DNA of 64,000 nucleotides from Gnetum montanum (GCA_015680685.1 MNCI01026219.1:719875-783874); one strand, 5' to 3'; counted from the stretch's first letter, positions 22,636 through 35,219 are shown. Notes: generated by a model from the sequence alone, not told the origin. Made by a program: numbers and translations.

Positions 22636-23539
22636 TGATGAGCGGCTAGGTACCCCTACACCTAACCATGTGAATCATAGGTGTTTACACATGACTCGGT
22701 CGAATTCTATAGACTGTAAGCACTTAACATACACCAGACCTCTAACTAACAAAACCCTTTGTTAGAATGGTCATTGTCTTCTCAACCTCACTTGTGAGTA
22801 GCTTGTGGGAATGGTTAAGTGAGATTGAGGCAACTAATTTTTATAGTTTTTACTTTATCTTTTGGCGTCTAATTAAGGTACGGGAAGTAAGGAATGAAAT
22901 ATTATTTAACCTATAATTATCGTAATCTGTATCTTAACTATTCCTAGCATAAGCATCTGATCCCATCTTCCGGGCATATTCTGAGCATTTCCTAACCACT
23001 ACTGGGTTACTAGACGTTAGGCGTCACTGGGTTACTAAGTGTTGGATTTATGTTTGAGATGGTCGTACTTATGGGTTCTATGAACTATGAATGAACAATA
23101 GCGATTAAACTAATAATAAGAGAAACTTAAGTAATTATCAAAGCATATAAATACTAAGCTATTGAATGCATTAAATGATTAAGTCCAAATGTTGCAAGGA
23201 ATGCTTGAATAGTTTGTCTTTATTGCCATCATGCCAATGGGCTTAGATATATCAACACTCAAATAAAGAGCTGATCAATTTTCTTACACTTGCTATGGGC
23301 ACTTGGAAATAATTCTATCTCTTATGGGAACAAACTATAAGAGCTTCGCTACAACTGACAAAAAGGTACCTCAATGAGGTGGAAGGCCCTCTTATTTATA
23401 GGCCGAAATAGGTGCCACATAAATGGGGCCATGTCGATGCATGGAAGGATGCATCAACGAGGCTGTGTCGATGGGGCCGTGTATATGGGATCTTGTATAT
23501 GTGGCCTAGTAAATGCAGCGACCAATTAACACTTCATTA
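22636..23539 (-). repeat. LTR of element D, also abutting element F
   Basis: Minus-strand 5' end near 23539 (TAATGAAGTG) matches the start of LTR E (TGATGAAGTG); the 3' end is GCTCATCA at 22636. TATA box is the reverse of TATTTATA at 23393-23400. Length about 904, against 864 for E. It is the 5' LTR of D and sits where a 3' LTR of F would be. Confidence 0.85.
23393..23400 (-). promoter_or_regulatory. TATA box of LTR D
   Basis: TATAAATA on the minus strand after GGCC, as in LTR E (GGCCTATAAATA). Confidence 0.7.
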
Positions 23540-24235
23540 ATAAGTGAGAATGCCATCGTACCAATTAGGCTTATTGGGAATTTGTTCAATTAGAACATTA
23601 GAAAAGAGGAGCTCATTAAGAAATTTATCAAAAAGTGGGCTCTCCTCCTCTTTGCTATCCCATCTCAATTGAGACAAGTGGTTAGCAATCACATTCTCGG
23701 TTCCCTTTTGATCTACCATTGTCAGATTGAATTCTTGCAAGATCACAAGCCATCATATGACATGGGGGCTCACCATCAATTTTTTTATCAATAACCAAAT
23801 TGCACTATGATTTGTGTGCATGAATGCCTTGTACCCAAGCACATGGTACCTAAATTTCCCCAAGCCATACAACACCACCATTAATTCTTTCTTTGTTCTG
23901 GTGGAGTTCATATGTGTACAAAAAATGCTTTGGCTTACATAGTGGATGTAATAACGACATTTTTGATTGTCCAACTACATGATAACAACTCCCAAAACAT
24001 AATTTGATGCATTTGTCATGATGTGAAATGGTGTAGACCAAAGAAGTTCTCGTAGAATTAGAGTTTCTACAAGCTTCTACTTGAATTGCTAGAATGCATT
24101 CTTGCATTCCTTGGTTGAGAGAAACAAAGCATCCTTCTTTGTTAGCTCCACCAACAATTTGACAATCTTAGAAAAATTCTCTATGAAGTGCTGGTAGTAG
24201 CCAGTGTGACCAAGGAATGATCAAACATCTTTGAC
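23540..24235 (-). pseudogene. RNase H of element F
   Basis: The segment 23974-23753 has [28 protein letters not shown]-type text (the Glu kept) and FMHTNHSAIW. The segment 23746-23537 has LQEFNLTMVDQKGTENVI and ANHLSQLRW, where the last Asp is Asn. The Asp near the start (TDAS in D) lies in shifted frames near 24020. Broken by frameshifts; it stops before integrase. Confidence 0.7.
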
Positions 24236-24960
24236 AGTTTTTGGTTGGTGAGTAATTTCTTGAATGACCCTTATTTTTTTAACATCCACCTCTATCCTTA
24301 TGATATTCTATTCCCCAAGATAATTCCCTCCTCAATGATCAGATGTTTCTTTTATGAATTGAGCCAAAGGTTGATCTCCACACACTTTTTCAGTACTTGC
24401 TCAAGGCGGTCTAGGGCTTACTCAAATGTAGAGCCATAGGTGGAAAAGTCATCCATGAAGACTTCCACCCTAGTACCAATTTTCTATTGAAAGATGCTCA
24501 AGACAAGGTATTGGAAGCCTGTAGGGGCATTGCATAGACTAAATGACATCTTTCTATATGCAAAAGTCCCCTAGGGACTCATGAATATTTTTTTGGCCTA
24601 ATCTTTGGGTGTAATTTGAATTTGGTTATAGCCACTATAACCATCTAACAAACTATAATAATAATGTCCAAAAATGATATCCAATACCTAGTCCACAAAT
24701 GGCAATGAAAAATGATCTTTGTATGTTGCCATGTTCAATAGCCTGAAGTTAATACATATCCTCCACTTGCCACCTTTATTTAGCACTATCATGAGTGAGC
24801 TAACCCACTCACTATTCACAATGGGATAGATGAACACCACCTTGAGAAGTTGTTCAATCTCATCCTTAATGATTTGCTTTAGTTTGGGATTCAACCTTCG
24901 CTGTGGTTGCCTCTTTGACTTTATGGAAGGATCTATATAGATGTGGTGCTAGCATATCCT
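24236..24960 (-). pseudogene. Reverse transcriptase of element F
   Basis: MNPKLKQIIKDEIEQLLKV and KWRICINFRLLNMATYKDHF (24894-24720), then SLLDGYSGYNQIQI (about 24665-24625) and VEVFMDDFSTYGSTF (about 24465-24425). The catalytic MDD is kept, but in-frame stops are frequent. The 64-codon plus-strand frame over it is a shadow. Confidence 0.7.
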
Positions 24961-25960
24961 AGGGTCCATCTCAGTGAGTTTAGGTTATGCCCAAGTAAAG
25001 CTTGTTGGTAATTTGTTGACCACTTTTAACAGCTTCTCTTTTTGTTTAGGAGCAAGATTAGTATTGATTATCATTGAATTTCCATTATTTAGGAAAGCAT
25101 ATTTCATGTTGGTAGCTAGAGTTTTCAACTCTAGGGCCTCATGTTTCAAACTTTCAAGGATTTCCAACTCTTCCTAATTGATTTCATCAGGTTCATCATT
25201 AGAGAGTTAGTGATAAAATTTCTTCAGATCATCCATGCCTTAAACTTAGGCACTTGTCAAGCTCTCAATTGCTTCTATGCAAATTGTTGAGTTACTATCA
25301 GGAACAATTGTTAGCCACTAGGTGCCCTCCTAGTTTGTGGCTACTATGTACAACCACCTTTCAAATTATATCTTATTTGCACACTATATGCATGCTATGA
25401 TGGATATAATTTTTATAAACCATAGTTTTGGCACATAGTTACACCTTGTATCACTATACACAATGCATGGAACTCTTTTCTTCTCTATCTTTTTGAATGC
25501 ATTTTCCTTGGAAATCTCCAAGGAAAGGTTACTGATTCCTAGTCATGCATCAATGGTGCTTAACAAATCCCTTCCCATGATGATTAGGAAGTCCCCATTG
25601 TAATTATCAACATAGATTACTAGGAAGTTAGTAGGATAGGATCACCCAAAGATGTTGGTCATAATGTCCTCCAATAGTCCCAAAGGAACAGTGATGGACT
25701 GGTCTGCCAACTCAAGATGAATATTGCTCTTTTTGAGTGGAGGTAGGTTCCAAGCTTTGCACATGTCATTAAAAATTATATTTACACCAAAAACTGAGTC
25801 CAGAAAAGCCTTGTAAGATTCATTCCTAGTGATTTGCAGGTAAATAAGGGGACTCTAGGATCATTTTTTTGCTAGGAAGGTAGCCAACCTTAATCCAATT
25901 GGTTACCACATGGATCAACATCATGGTATGTACCTTGGGAGATGTTTGGTTTAAAGGGGA
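24961..25960 (-). pseudogene. Protease and linker of element F
   Basis: Weak protease: the active site, LLDSGS in relatives, reads LDSVFG near 25800, so it is catalytically lost. LELADQSITVPLGLLEDIM and FLIIMGRDLLSTID follow (25715-25545). A linker with EILESLKHEALELKTLATN (25167-25110) leads to RT. Several stops. Confidence 0.65.
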
Positions 25961-28500
25961 CTCAAATGGAGTGGATGCTGAGGATGAGGGAGTAGTAGGG
26001 CTATCAGCTACATGTGTTTGTGAGGGATTTATAGGATTGTTGTTTAGGATGAATGGTCTTTTTCAAGATTTATTTTTTGAACCACTTGGCTAAGGTGTTG
26101 GCTATAAGTTAACAATGTTGGTGGCATTATGTTGTTATGAATGGGATGGAATTCATCCTACATTGATGGAGCAAGTAGTAATTGAGTTAAAGGTAGAGGG
26201 ACATGTGCAAAAGGATAAGGAGGATAGTGAGGAAATGGGGACTCCCCTCTTGGGGATTGGGCTCTATAGTCTTTATGAGGGTAGTAGTGATGCTGGAATG
26301 AAATGTGATTAGGAGAGTCACACAGAGAAATGGATTGCTAAACATAGTACCCATATGGATTAGGCTATCAGTAAAGGTACTGCTACCTTGGTTGTGGCAT
26401 TCCCCATGGCTGTGGATGCTGCCATTGATGGTACTACTTAGAAGTTTGTGGTGGAGCTCCACTTGGATAGTAGGGTTATTATTGGTGAAACTACCTAGAA
26501 TCACCTTAAGGATAAGGTAACCTTTTAGGTGCCTACCTTCCGACTAATCTAGGATTTAGAGCATACACCCCAGACTCCTACACGTGTAACAAAATGGGAT
26601 AACATCCCTTAGGATGTTCATATTAACAAATTTCACACCCACCATCATCATCTGTTTCGGACTACAGAACCTCCTCTACTGTAGCAACCTTACCCTTACC
26701 CCTTTAGTGGGCATGTTCAGCTTCCTTTCTTCTCTTGTGATCATGATCACTACTTTGTTGTTTGGATTCCTCTACTATTTTTGAAGTGGTTTGGAATTTT
26801 TCATCCAAAGAATCCCATATTTTTTGACCTTAGCTAAAATTTTAAAATAGATTTATGAGTTGACAAGGCCTTTTATTACACCACCTCATCAAGTGATACC
26901 TCCTGCTCATTTTCACAGAATTAACCTTTCCTTTTTTGTTGTACTCCTCCATAGTTTCCCTTTTTCTCAACTCTTTTTCTTCTTTGACAACCTACCTAAT
27001 CAACTTTTGAATATGATGGGCTCTTAATTCTAAAAGTCTTCCTTGGGTAGAAATCCTAAGAGTTCTTCTTGTTTCTATTTAGATCCCATCTATGATATGG
27101 TAGAGCTACTCCCTAAGAGAATAATCATGGCCAAGACATTAGTGCAAAAGAGAATAGTACCTACCCATGGCTGCATCTAAGGGTTTATGTGTTCCTTATT
27201 TCCAACCTTGGATCTACTTTCTCAGGTTGGATGCTTGGGAGTACATCTGATACTTATTATTAAAGAGCTTAAGCATCGTACTCCATTTGTGAATTGATTC
27301 TTACTCCAAATATTGGCACCAACTTTTAGCTTCTTTGATGAGTGTCCTTGGAAATAGTTTTAATTTTTTCCATTTTTTCTGCATGTTCTACAAGGCACAA
27401 GCATTGTGAAAGGCTTGAAGATGGTTCTGTAGATTTGAGTTGTATCCCCCTTCAAACTCGGGAATATTGTTCATATCCAACCTCTTGATTCTAGTATCTT
27501 TCACATTCCTTGTTGGGATTCTTACTACCTCTATAATGTTCAACATGTTTCAAGTTGCAAGCAAAGGCTCATCATAGTCATGGCCTCTATGATGAGCATG
27601 ATGCCTATGATGCCCTCTATTGTCCCTTCTTTCATGGTGGCAGGCCTCCCTTGATTACCCACATCTCTAGTCTTAACTAGTTTGATGGGCCCTATGATCA
27701 TCTCTATCCCACCGATCATCTCCATCCCAGTCATGTCCTATGTGGCTTCGGTCGGAGCTAGAGGAGGAAGAAGAGGATGGCAAAGGTGAAGAGAAAGAAA
27801 GTCTATCACCACCATGATGCATGCCACCCCCTCTTCAGTGGTCACATCCATAATCATCATCATGATGCCTATCCTCATCCCTACCATGACTCTTGCCTTC
27901 AGATCCACCATGATCAGGGATCCTTTCTTTCCTAAACGAAGATTTTTTATAGTGGATTGTAAGTTCTAGTTCAAGCCCCCTTCATTGAAACCAAGGGAAG
28001 GAAAGTTAGTATAGTAAGAACCTCCAAAAAAGGGATCCTCATTGTCTTTTTGGCATAACAGGAAAAAGGGGTTGTTGAATCATTTCCCCTTCAAAATTTC
28101 ATAGCACCTCTCATGTTGTTGATCTCTTTTACATTGTGCCTCAGTGGGATAATTATCCCTAGAGTTGTGGTCCTACATAACGTATTTAGCATGGAGCCCC
28201 TGGATACCCAATCTCATAAGAGTTTGGGGTAGCATCGTAGGAACTGATTGATCAAATGGCAACAAAAAGTTTCTCTCCATGTCCCTCCACTACATATGTT
28301 CATCCTAATGTAAGATGAAGGTGAAGTTTATCACATACTAATAAGGATGAGCATATATCACTTTGCATTATTAGGGCACTCCTTGATTTGACCACTCATT
28401 CCAAAGTTGATTGGATGTATGCTTGAACTTTGGTAGAGAATCATCCTTATGAGAAGAAGATATTTTAAATTAAGAGAAAAATACCAATGTGCTTTTACAA
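25961..28500 (-). pseudogene. gag of element F (heavily decayed)
   Basis: Position and text follow gag of D and E: a His/Arg/Asp-rich region near 27800-27560 (HERRDNRGHHRHHAHHRG in one frame), then Gag core text near 27480-27150 in mixed frames, a knuckle region near 26660-26610, and the Pro/Tyr-rich linker near 26500-26190. The start ATG equivalent was not found intact. No long open frame. Confidence 0.65.
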
Positions 28501-28596
28501 TTATTATTATTTTTAATGATTGTGACTTTAAGGTTCATTACAATGACTTTGAATATTTTTTACTAAGTCCTAGATAGCACACATAGCTAACTAAAT

Positions 28597-28629
28597 TTCC
28601 TGGCAACGACACCAATGATGAGCAGCGAG
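28597..28629 (-). other. PBS and 14-base LTR stub of element F
   Basis: Minus-strand TGGTGTCGTTGCCAGGA at 28614-28598 is the PBS. Next to it (28616-28629) is TGATGAGCAGCGAG, the last 14 bases of an LTR like D (TGATGAGCGGCTAG). LTR E starts at 28630 in the opposite orientation. Confidence 0.75.
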
Positions 28630-29493
28630 TGATGAAGTGTTTGTTGGTCACTACGTCTACTAGGCCACGTATACGGGACCCCGTATACGTAGCCCCATCG
28701 ATGTGGCCCTGTCAACGCGTCCTTCCATGCATCGACCTGGCCTTGTTTACGTGACACCTTTTTTGGCCTATAAATAAATGGGCTCCCACCACACTTATTT
28801 ACCTCTTTGTCAATTGTAGCGAAGCTCTTGCAGTTTGTTTCCATGAGAGTTAGAATATTTTCTAAGTGCCCGCAGTAGGTGTAAGAAGGATGTCTGGAAA
28901 CGACAATAAAGATGAGCTTTGCAAGCATTCCTTGCAGCATTTGGACTTAGTCATTTAATGCATTTAATAGCTTAATATTTTCATGCTTTGATAATTACTT
29001 AACTTTTTCTTGTTATTGTTTTAATCGCTATCGCTTGTTCATAGTTCGTACAAACCATAAGTACGACCATCTCGAACATAAACCCAACACTTGGCAACCC
29101 AATGATGCTTAACATCTTGTAACCCAGTACTAGTTAGGGGATGCTCAGGACATGCCCGGAGGATGGGATCGGATACTTATGCTAAGAATAGTTAAGATAT
29201 AGATTAGGATAATTATAGATTATATAATATTTCATTCCTTACTTTCCATATCTTAATTAGACGCTAAAAGATAAAGTAAAAAGCCATAAAAATTAGTTGC
29301 CTCAATCTCACTTAACCATCGCCACTAGAACATCACAAGTGAGGTTGGGAAGACATTGACTATTCTAACAAACGATTTTGTTGGTTAGGGTTTGGTGTAT
29401 GAAAAGTGCTTACAGTCTATGGAATTCGACCGAGTCAAGTGTGAATGCCCGTGATTTGTATGGTTGGGCGTAGGGGTACTTAGCCGCTCATCA
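28630..29493 (+). repeat. 5' LTR of element E
   Basis: TGATGAAGTG to GCTCATCA, 864 bases, one base before the PBS. TATA TATAAATA at 28769-28776. Upstream at 28667-28690 is a hairpin with 11-base arms, ACGTATACGGG and CCCGTATACGT, and a 2-base loop. Confidence 0.85.
28769..28776 (+). promoter_or_regulatory. TATA box of LTR E
   Basis: GGCCTATAAATAAAT; the same GGCC-TATA context is seen in LTR D. Confidence 0.75.
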
Positions 29494-29494
29494 T

Positions 29495-29512
29495 TGGCAC
29501 CATTGCTGGGGA
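29495..29512 (+). other. Primer-binding site of element E
   Basis: TGGCACCATTGCTGGGGA has three mismatches to the tRNA-Asp complement, the best match in the window, and supports tRNA-Asp priming for all Athila-like copies here. Confidence 0.8.
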
Positions 29513-29638
29513 TTGTTAGTGTTACATGCATCATCTAACCTTAGCAAAATTATCATTCAAATCATTGGAATGGATCCAGGATAGTAACATTTACGCATGC
29601 TAGGCGAATTAAAGTAAAAGGTAAGGTACATTGAGTCA

Positions 29639-32148
29639 ATGGATCATCTAACATCCAACACGTCTTCTTCTGACAGGCAAGATGTATCCAACCCACCAGT
29701 GCCACAAGAATGTTGGGTGGTATACAAGCATCCCAATGAATATATCCTTGACTTCACATTCATCCTACATTAGGATGAGCATCTACAATGGCGGGACATG
29801 GAAGGCAACATTATACTACCACCTGACTGATCGGCTTTTGGAATGCTGTTCCATAATCTTGCCGAACTAGACATCTAGGACCACGATATGTAGTACGTCA
29901 TGGAGGACCATGACTATTGGGACTATCATCCCACTAAGGCCCAATGAGCACGAGACTAGTAGCAGGCAGAAGAATATGAACACATGAAGGGGAAACAATT
30001 TAGTAACCCCTTATTCTTGCAAGGGATGCAGGATGATGGGGAACCTATCTTTCATGATTCCCATTTGGCTAAACTTCCTATGGGGTAGTAGTTCATTTAA
30101 TCCATCATCCAGAATAAGCCTCCAAGTGACTGAGATCTCCAAGGGGATGGAGGGTCACGTGGGAAAAGTCATAGCTCAAGCAAGGATGGGCGGGATGATC
30201 GAGGCCATCATTAGAGTAGAGGGGGATATCGACACTGAAGTGGTGGTGATTTCTCCCCTTCTTCTCCATCCTGTCACTCCCCTCTACTATCACCCAGTTC
30301 AGAATTTGATCACAATCATGGTAGAAAGAAGCGAGAAGGTGGTGGTCATAATGACCGAAGGGACCAACGTGGGGAAATGTGTGACCAATTGCACAAGGCT
30401 CATCATCATGAAAGGAGTGGTAGCCGAAATCCTCACAAACATCGTGGTCCTCAACAGGACTATGACTCAGATGAGCCATTGTTGACTACTTGAAGCATGC
30501 TCCATATCGTCGAGGTAGATCAAATACCAAGCAAGCACATAAAGGATAGTCAGATTAAATACATTGACATGAACAACATCTCCAGATTTGAAGGGGGATA
30601 CAATTGTGATCCACAAACTCACCTGCAGGTGTTCCATGACACCTGCACCCTATAGAACATTGAAAATGATTGGAAGAAGCTTAAGCTTTTTCCTCGCGCA
30701 ATCATCAAGGAAGCAGAAAGTTGGTACTGGTCCTTGGAACCAGAATCAATTAGAAGATGGAGTACGATGCTTGAGATTTTCAATGACAAGTATCAAACAT
30801 ACTCCAGACTGGCGAATCTAAGACATCAAATCCAAGGCTAGAAGCAAGAGAATCATGAACCCTTGGATGTAGCCATGAGCAGGTACTATTCATTATTACA
30901 TCAGTGTCTTGGTCATGGCTACTCTCAGTAGGCATAACTTTGTCATATCATTGATGGGCTCTGCTTTGAAACTAGAAAGACCCTTGTCATGTACACCTAG
31001 GGATGATTATCAGAACTAAGGGCCCATCAACTACAGTGCCTCATTGAGCAAGTGGCCAAAGAAGAGGGGGAACTCAGAAAGAAGGAGAGTGTAGAGGAAT
31101 TTAATCAAGATCCTTCCATCAAAAAGAGGGAGGTCTGATTCTATGAAGAGGAGGAGGAATCACCACTGGAAGCAGCGGTGAATCGAAAAACCTTACCCTT
31201 ACAAAAGTTTGCATCTGAAATATTGAAAAAGGTTGATAAGATGTTGGACTCTTTGAACGAAATATTCCAAAGTATGCTGAAAATTGCAGAAGAGTCTAGA
31301 GAACAAGGTAGTGATCATGATCGGCATGGAAAGAAGAAAGCTGAATGTGCCCAACATAAGGGTAAGGGAAAAGTTGTTGTAGTAGAATAGGTTGCAGACT
31401 CTAACACAGAGGAGGATGATGAATGTGGCATATTCCAATACGAACATCCTAAGGGGTGTTATCCTATAGTGTCACATCTCCAAGAGTTTGGGGTGTATGA
31501 ATTGAATCCTCGCTTAGCGAAGCAAGAAACACCCCGAAGATTTCCTTATCCACAAGGCAACCCAAGGTAGTTCCACTAGCAGCAACAAGGATATTATCCA
31601 AGTGGAGCACCACTGCGACCTTATAAACACTTTCAGTAGTGGCAGCACCCACAAGCGTGGGGAATGCCACCTCCAAGGTAGCAGTACCCTTATCAACAGC
31701 CAAATCCCTATGGATACTACATTCAACAACTAGTCTCTCCACGGGACTCTTCCAGTCATGCAACATTTCAAAGTTACTACCACCCCCCGAAGTATTTCTG
31801 ACCACAATCTCCATTACCTAGGGGGAAAGCCCACATCTTTACTATCCTCCATCACCTTCTCCTACTGTCCCTTCTCCACAAAATTCCACTTAGCTACAAC
31901 TTGCTCCACCTATGCAGGTTAAAATTCCACCACAGCCACAACAACACAATGCTACGAGGGTTGTCAACCTACAACCGTTCCCTCAGCCAAGTGGACTGGA
32001 AGCCAAGCCACAAAAAAATCCCTTCTTCTGGCCTAATAATGTAGGCACACCCTCATACCCACCTCTGGTTGGTGCCTCTGAACTTCAAACCGCCTCCACT
32101 GTTCCACCACTCGAGTAGCCTTCAAACCAAACATCCTTCAATGTACAA
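29639..32148 (+). pseudogene. gag of element E
   Basis: ATG 29639 starts text colinear with A (WVVYKHPNEYILDFTFIL). The Gag core follows near 30560-31060, with FEGGYNCDPQTHLQ, WYWSLEPESIRRWSTML and DVAMSRYYSLLHQ in shifted pieces. An acidic/Lys-rich block lies at 31178-31390. The knuckle region near 31420-31460 reads ECGIFQYEHPKGCY, so one Cys of the A form is Phe. A Pro/Gln-rich linker (31600-32118) leads to protease. Several stops and frameshifts. Confidence 0.75.
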
Positions 32149-32791
32149 ACGGTCATGCTCACACATGCTGTGACCGACTGGATAAAGGTAGGGCATCTTC
32201 CTTGAAAATTGACTAATCTAGGAAGCCCCCTGATCGATCTTTAGGTGTCAGGGAATGAGCCATGTAAATCTCTTTTAGATTCAGGGTCAAGTGTCAATTT
32301 GATTTCACATGACATGTACAAGAACTAGAACCTGCCCCCATTAAAAAAGAGCAACATTTGGCTTGAGCTAGTAGACCAATCCATCACCATCACCTTGGGA
32401 TTGGTGGAGGACATTGTGACCATCGTTTGTGGGTGGTCTTATCTTGTTAATTTTCTTATCATCCATGTGGAGAATTGCAAGGGGAACTTTCCTATCATAA
32501 TGGGAAGAGCCTGGTTGAGCATGGTGGATGTAAGACCTAGGACTTTGAGATCTTTCCCTTGAAATTTCAAAGGAAAATCCTTTTGGAAAGATTGATAAGA
32601 AGCATGTTCCATGCATCGCGTACAGTGACTCAGGGTGCAACTATGTGTAGTAGTTATGGCCCACTAAGCGGACATCCATTCAAGCATGCAATTGGTGTAC
32701 TGAAGAATCGCTAGTTCAACAGTGCCTATACGCAGTAGCCACCAATCAAGAAAGCACCCAGTGGCTAATAGCTAATCCTGCTAGTAGCACA
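32149..32791 (+). pseudogene. Protease of element E
   Basis: MLTHAVTDWIKVGHLP leads to LLDSGSSVNLISHDMYKN near 32272-32325, with the active-site Asp kept. LELVDQSITITLGLVEDIV and FPIIMGRAWLS follow. A frameshift after 32520 moves the tail (SKGNPFGKID region) to another frame; the Cys-rich tail (CNWCTEE) is near 32680. Confidence 0.8.
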
Positions 32792-33850
32792 TTGTGCATG
32801 GAACCATCTAAGGGGCTTGTAAAAGCCTACATAGAAAGCATAGATGAAATGGAAGAGGTTCATCAAAAAGTCTCTACTGTTGATGACCATGATGATTGGG
32901 GGAAGCTGCAAATCCCTGAAAGCTTCAAACAAGAGCCCCTGGAGCTCAAGCCGTTATCGGCCCACTTAGAATATGCATTTTTGAAATATGGGAAGCTAGT
33001 AATTATCAATGCCACCTTTTCTCCTGAACAAAAGAAAAAGTTGCTAAAGGTGGTGAACAAATGAGATGTTGCATTTGCATGGTCATATCCTGAGTTAACT
33101 GGAGTTGATCCTAGGTTTTGCCAACATCAAATTTATATTAAGCCCTCCATGAAGCCACAACATCAACCACAAAGGTGGTTGAACCCCAAACTGAATCAAG
33201 TTGTCAAAGATGAAATCGAGCAGCTGCTAAACGCGAGGTTCATCTATTCCATCACTGATAGCGAATGGGTTAGCCCACTCGTTATTGTGTCAAAGAAGGA
33301 TGGCAAATGGAGGGTCTGTATAGATTTTTGATTCTTCAACATGGCTACCTTCAAGGATCACTTCCCACTCCCATTTGTGGACTAGGTGTTGGACACCATT
33401 GTAGGGCACCGCTATTACAGCTTTTTGAATGGTTATAGTGGCTATAACCAAATCCAAATTGCATTAGAGGACTAGGCCAAAACAACTTTCACAAGTCCAT
33501 GGGGGACTTTCACATACAAGAAGATGCCCTTTGGCCTGTGCAGTGCACCTGCCACTTTCCAACACCTTGTCCTCAACATCTTTCAACAAAAAATTGGCAA
33601 TGGGGTAAAAGTCTTGATGGATGACTTCTCTACCTATGGGTCCACATTCGAGTAAGCCTTGGACCACCTTGAGCAAGTTCTGAAAAGGTGTGTAGACACT
33701 AATCTGAGGCTTAATTGGTAGAAAAGCCATTTAATAGTCCAAGAAGGCATTGTGTTGGGGCATCATATCTCATAGATAGGGATTAGCGTGGATCCTGAAA
33801 AGATTAGGGTCATCCAAGGAATCACCTAACAACCAAGCACCGTAAAAGAT
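32792..33850 (+). pseudogene. Linker and reverse transcriptase of element E
   Basis: The linker 32792-33064 is open (EELELKP-type text, EYAFLKYGKLVIINATFS). RT: NPKLNQVVKDEIEQLLNARF, SEWVSPLVIVSKKDGKWRVC, FLNGYSGYNQIQIA, SPWGTFTYKKMPFGLC and VKVLMDDFSTYGSTF at about 33605-33645. The catalytic MDD is intact and the YxDD tyrosine position is Leu (Phe in D). In-frame stops near 33330, 33384, 33474, 33655, 33720 and 33774. Confidence 0.85.
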
Positions 33851-34569
33851 GTTTGGTCATTCCTTGGCCACACTGGTTACTATCGGCACTTCATTGAAAA
33901 TTTCTCAAAGATCACCAAGCTGTTGCTAGAACTCACAAAGAAAGATGCTCTATTTATCTAGACCAAGGAATGTGAATCTACATTCCAATTGCTTAAACAA
34001 AAACTCATAGAGACTCCGGTTCTATGGGCACTTGATTGGTCCAAGCCCTTCCACATCATGACAGATGCATCTACTGATACCTTGGGAGCTGTGCTTACAC
34101 AGTGTGACGATCAAAAATGTCCATACTATATCCATTATGCAATTCATAGCATTGTGGGTGCTCAGCTTAACTACACCACCACCAAAAAGGAGTTGATGGT
34201 GGTGGTGTTTGCCTTGGAAAAATTCGAACCCTATGTGCTCGGATACAAGGTGTTTGTGCATACTAACCACAGTGTTATCCAGTTCCTAATGAAAAAACCA
34301 ATAGTGAGCCCCCACATCATTTGGTGGCTGGTGATTCTTCAGGAATTTGGCCTTACCATGGTAGACTGGAAAGGGATTGAGAATGTGGTTGTTGACCACT
34401 TGTCTCAGTTGCAATGGGATAACATAGAAGAGGAGGAGCTCCTCTCTGACCAATTTTTAGATGAACTCCTCTTTGCGGGTGCAATCGATGAGCAAGTGCC
34501 TAAGAAATTCCCTTGGTTTAGCCACATCCTCACCTACCTCACAACTAAGGAGTTGCCAAAGGAGTGGGA
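33851..34569 (+). CDS. RNase H of element E (open 198-codon core)
   Basis: After [18 protein letters not shown] (thumb), the open frame 33989-34585 carries [16 protein letters not shown] (Asp), [20 protein letters not shown] (Glu), [11 protein letters not shown] (usual Asp replaced by Asn) and [12 protein letters not shown] (last Asp). It runs into the integrase N-terminal linker (EWDHRQK). The ATG is internal; in life this would be part of a Pol polyprotein. Confidence 0.85.
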
Positions 34570-35219
34570 CCATAGGCAGAAATAACAGTTTCTCCATAAG
34601 GCCAAGTGCTTCATTGAAATCAGTGGCCACCTTTACAAGGTTTGCACAGATGGCCTGGTTCGATGCTGTGTCCCTGATGACGATACATTATGCATCCTCC
34701 AAGATGCTCATGAGGCCCCTTGTGGGGGCCACTATGCTGGACGCCACACAACCATTAATATCCTGCTTGTAGGGTATTACTGGTCCACAATTTTCAGGGA
34801 TGCACAATGGTTTGCCCACTCTTGCGAACGATGCTAGAGAGACAATGGGATGACTGCATGGTTGGAGGGACCTCAATAGCAGATCCAATCATTGGAGCCC
34901 TTCGACATCTGGGGCATCAATTTCATGGGGTCCATCACACCCCTATCCAATGGAAATGTGTACATCATCGTAGCTATGGACTATTGCATAAATTTGGTGG
35001 AGGTGGCAGCCATCGTTAACTGTTCTTCAAACACCGCCGCATGATTTGTCCAATAAAAAATCATCAGCAGGTTTGGAGTGCCACATGCACTCATCTCAAA
35101 TAATGGCAATTATTTCACGGTTGTCAGTTTTCAAAAACTCATGTAACACTTGGGGATCACCTATATATTTACAACACCCTATCACCCCCAAGCCAACGGA
35201 CAAGCTGAGGTTACTGTAT
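34570..35219 (+). pseudogene. Integrase of element E, truncated by insertion
   Basis: GHLYKVCTDGLVRCCVPDDD, then GGHYAGRHTTINIL and HSCERC form the HHCC-type zinc region (34730-34835). The catalytic core is FDIWGINFMGSI, with Asn where Asp is expected; ISNNGNYF, again Asn for Asp; and NGQAEVT with the Glu at about 35205-35211. Two of three catalytic residues are lost, apart from frameshifts and stops. The reading ends at 35219. Confidence 0.85.

Larger units (their letters stand above)
16440..23539 (-). mobile_element. Element D: Athila-like, minus strand, 3' LTR not found
   Basis: Read on the minus strand: LTR (23539-22636), PBS, gag, protease, RT, RNase H, integrase and a 3' region. The order protease-RT-RNase H-integrase is Ty3/Gypsy, with no chromodomain seen. 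It is closely related to E on the opposite strand. Lesions include many stops, frameshifts and an inverted piece in RT at 18353-18530. Its LTR also abuts element F and may be shared. Confidence 0.85.
23540..28629 (-). mobile_element. Element F: Athila-like, minus strand, no integrase
   Basis: Minus-strand order: 14-base LTR stub, PBS, gag, protease, RT, RNase H; then it stops at text like WYDGILTY (23545) and directly meets LTR D. Integrase and 3' region are absent. It is more decayed than D and E. Confidence 0.8.
28630..35219 (+). mobile_element. Element E: Athila-like, plus strand, cut inside integrase
   Basis: LTR, PBS, gag, protease, RT, RNase H and integrase in order. It ends at NGQAEVT of integrase (35211), where minus-strand LTR H begins. 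It has the longest readable pol of the Athila-like set. The remaining integrase, 3' region and 3' LTR are expected beyond the right edge of the window, after element H. Confidence 0.85.
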
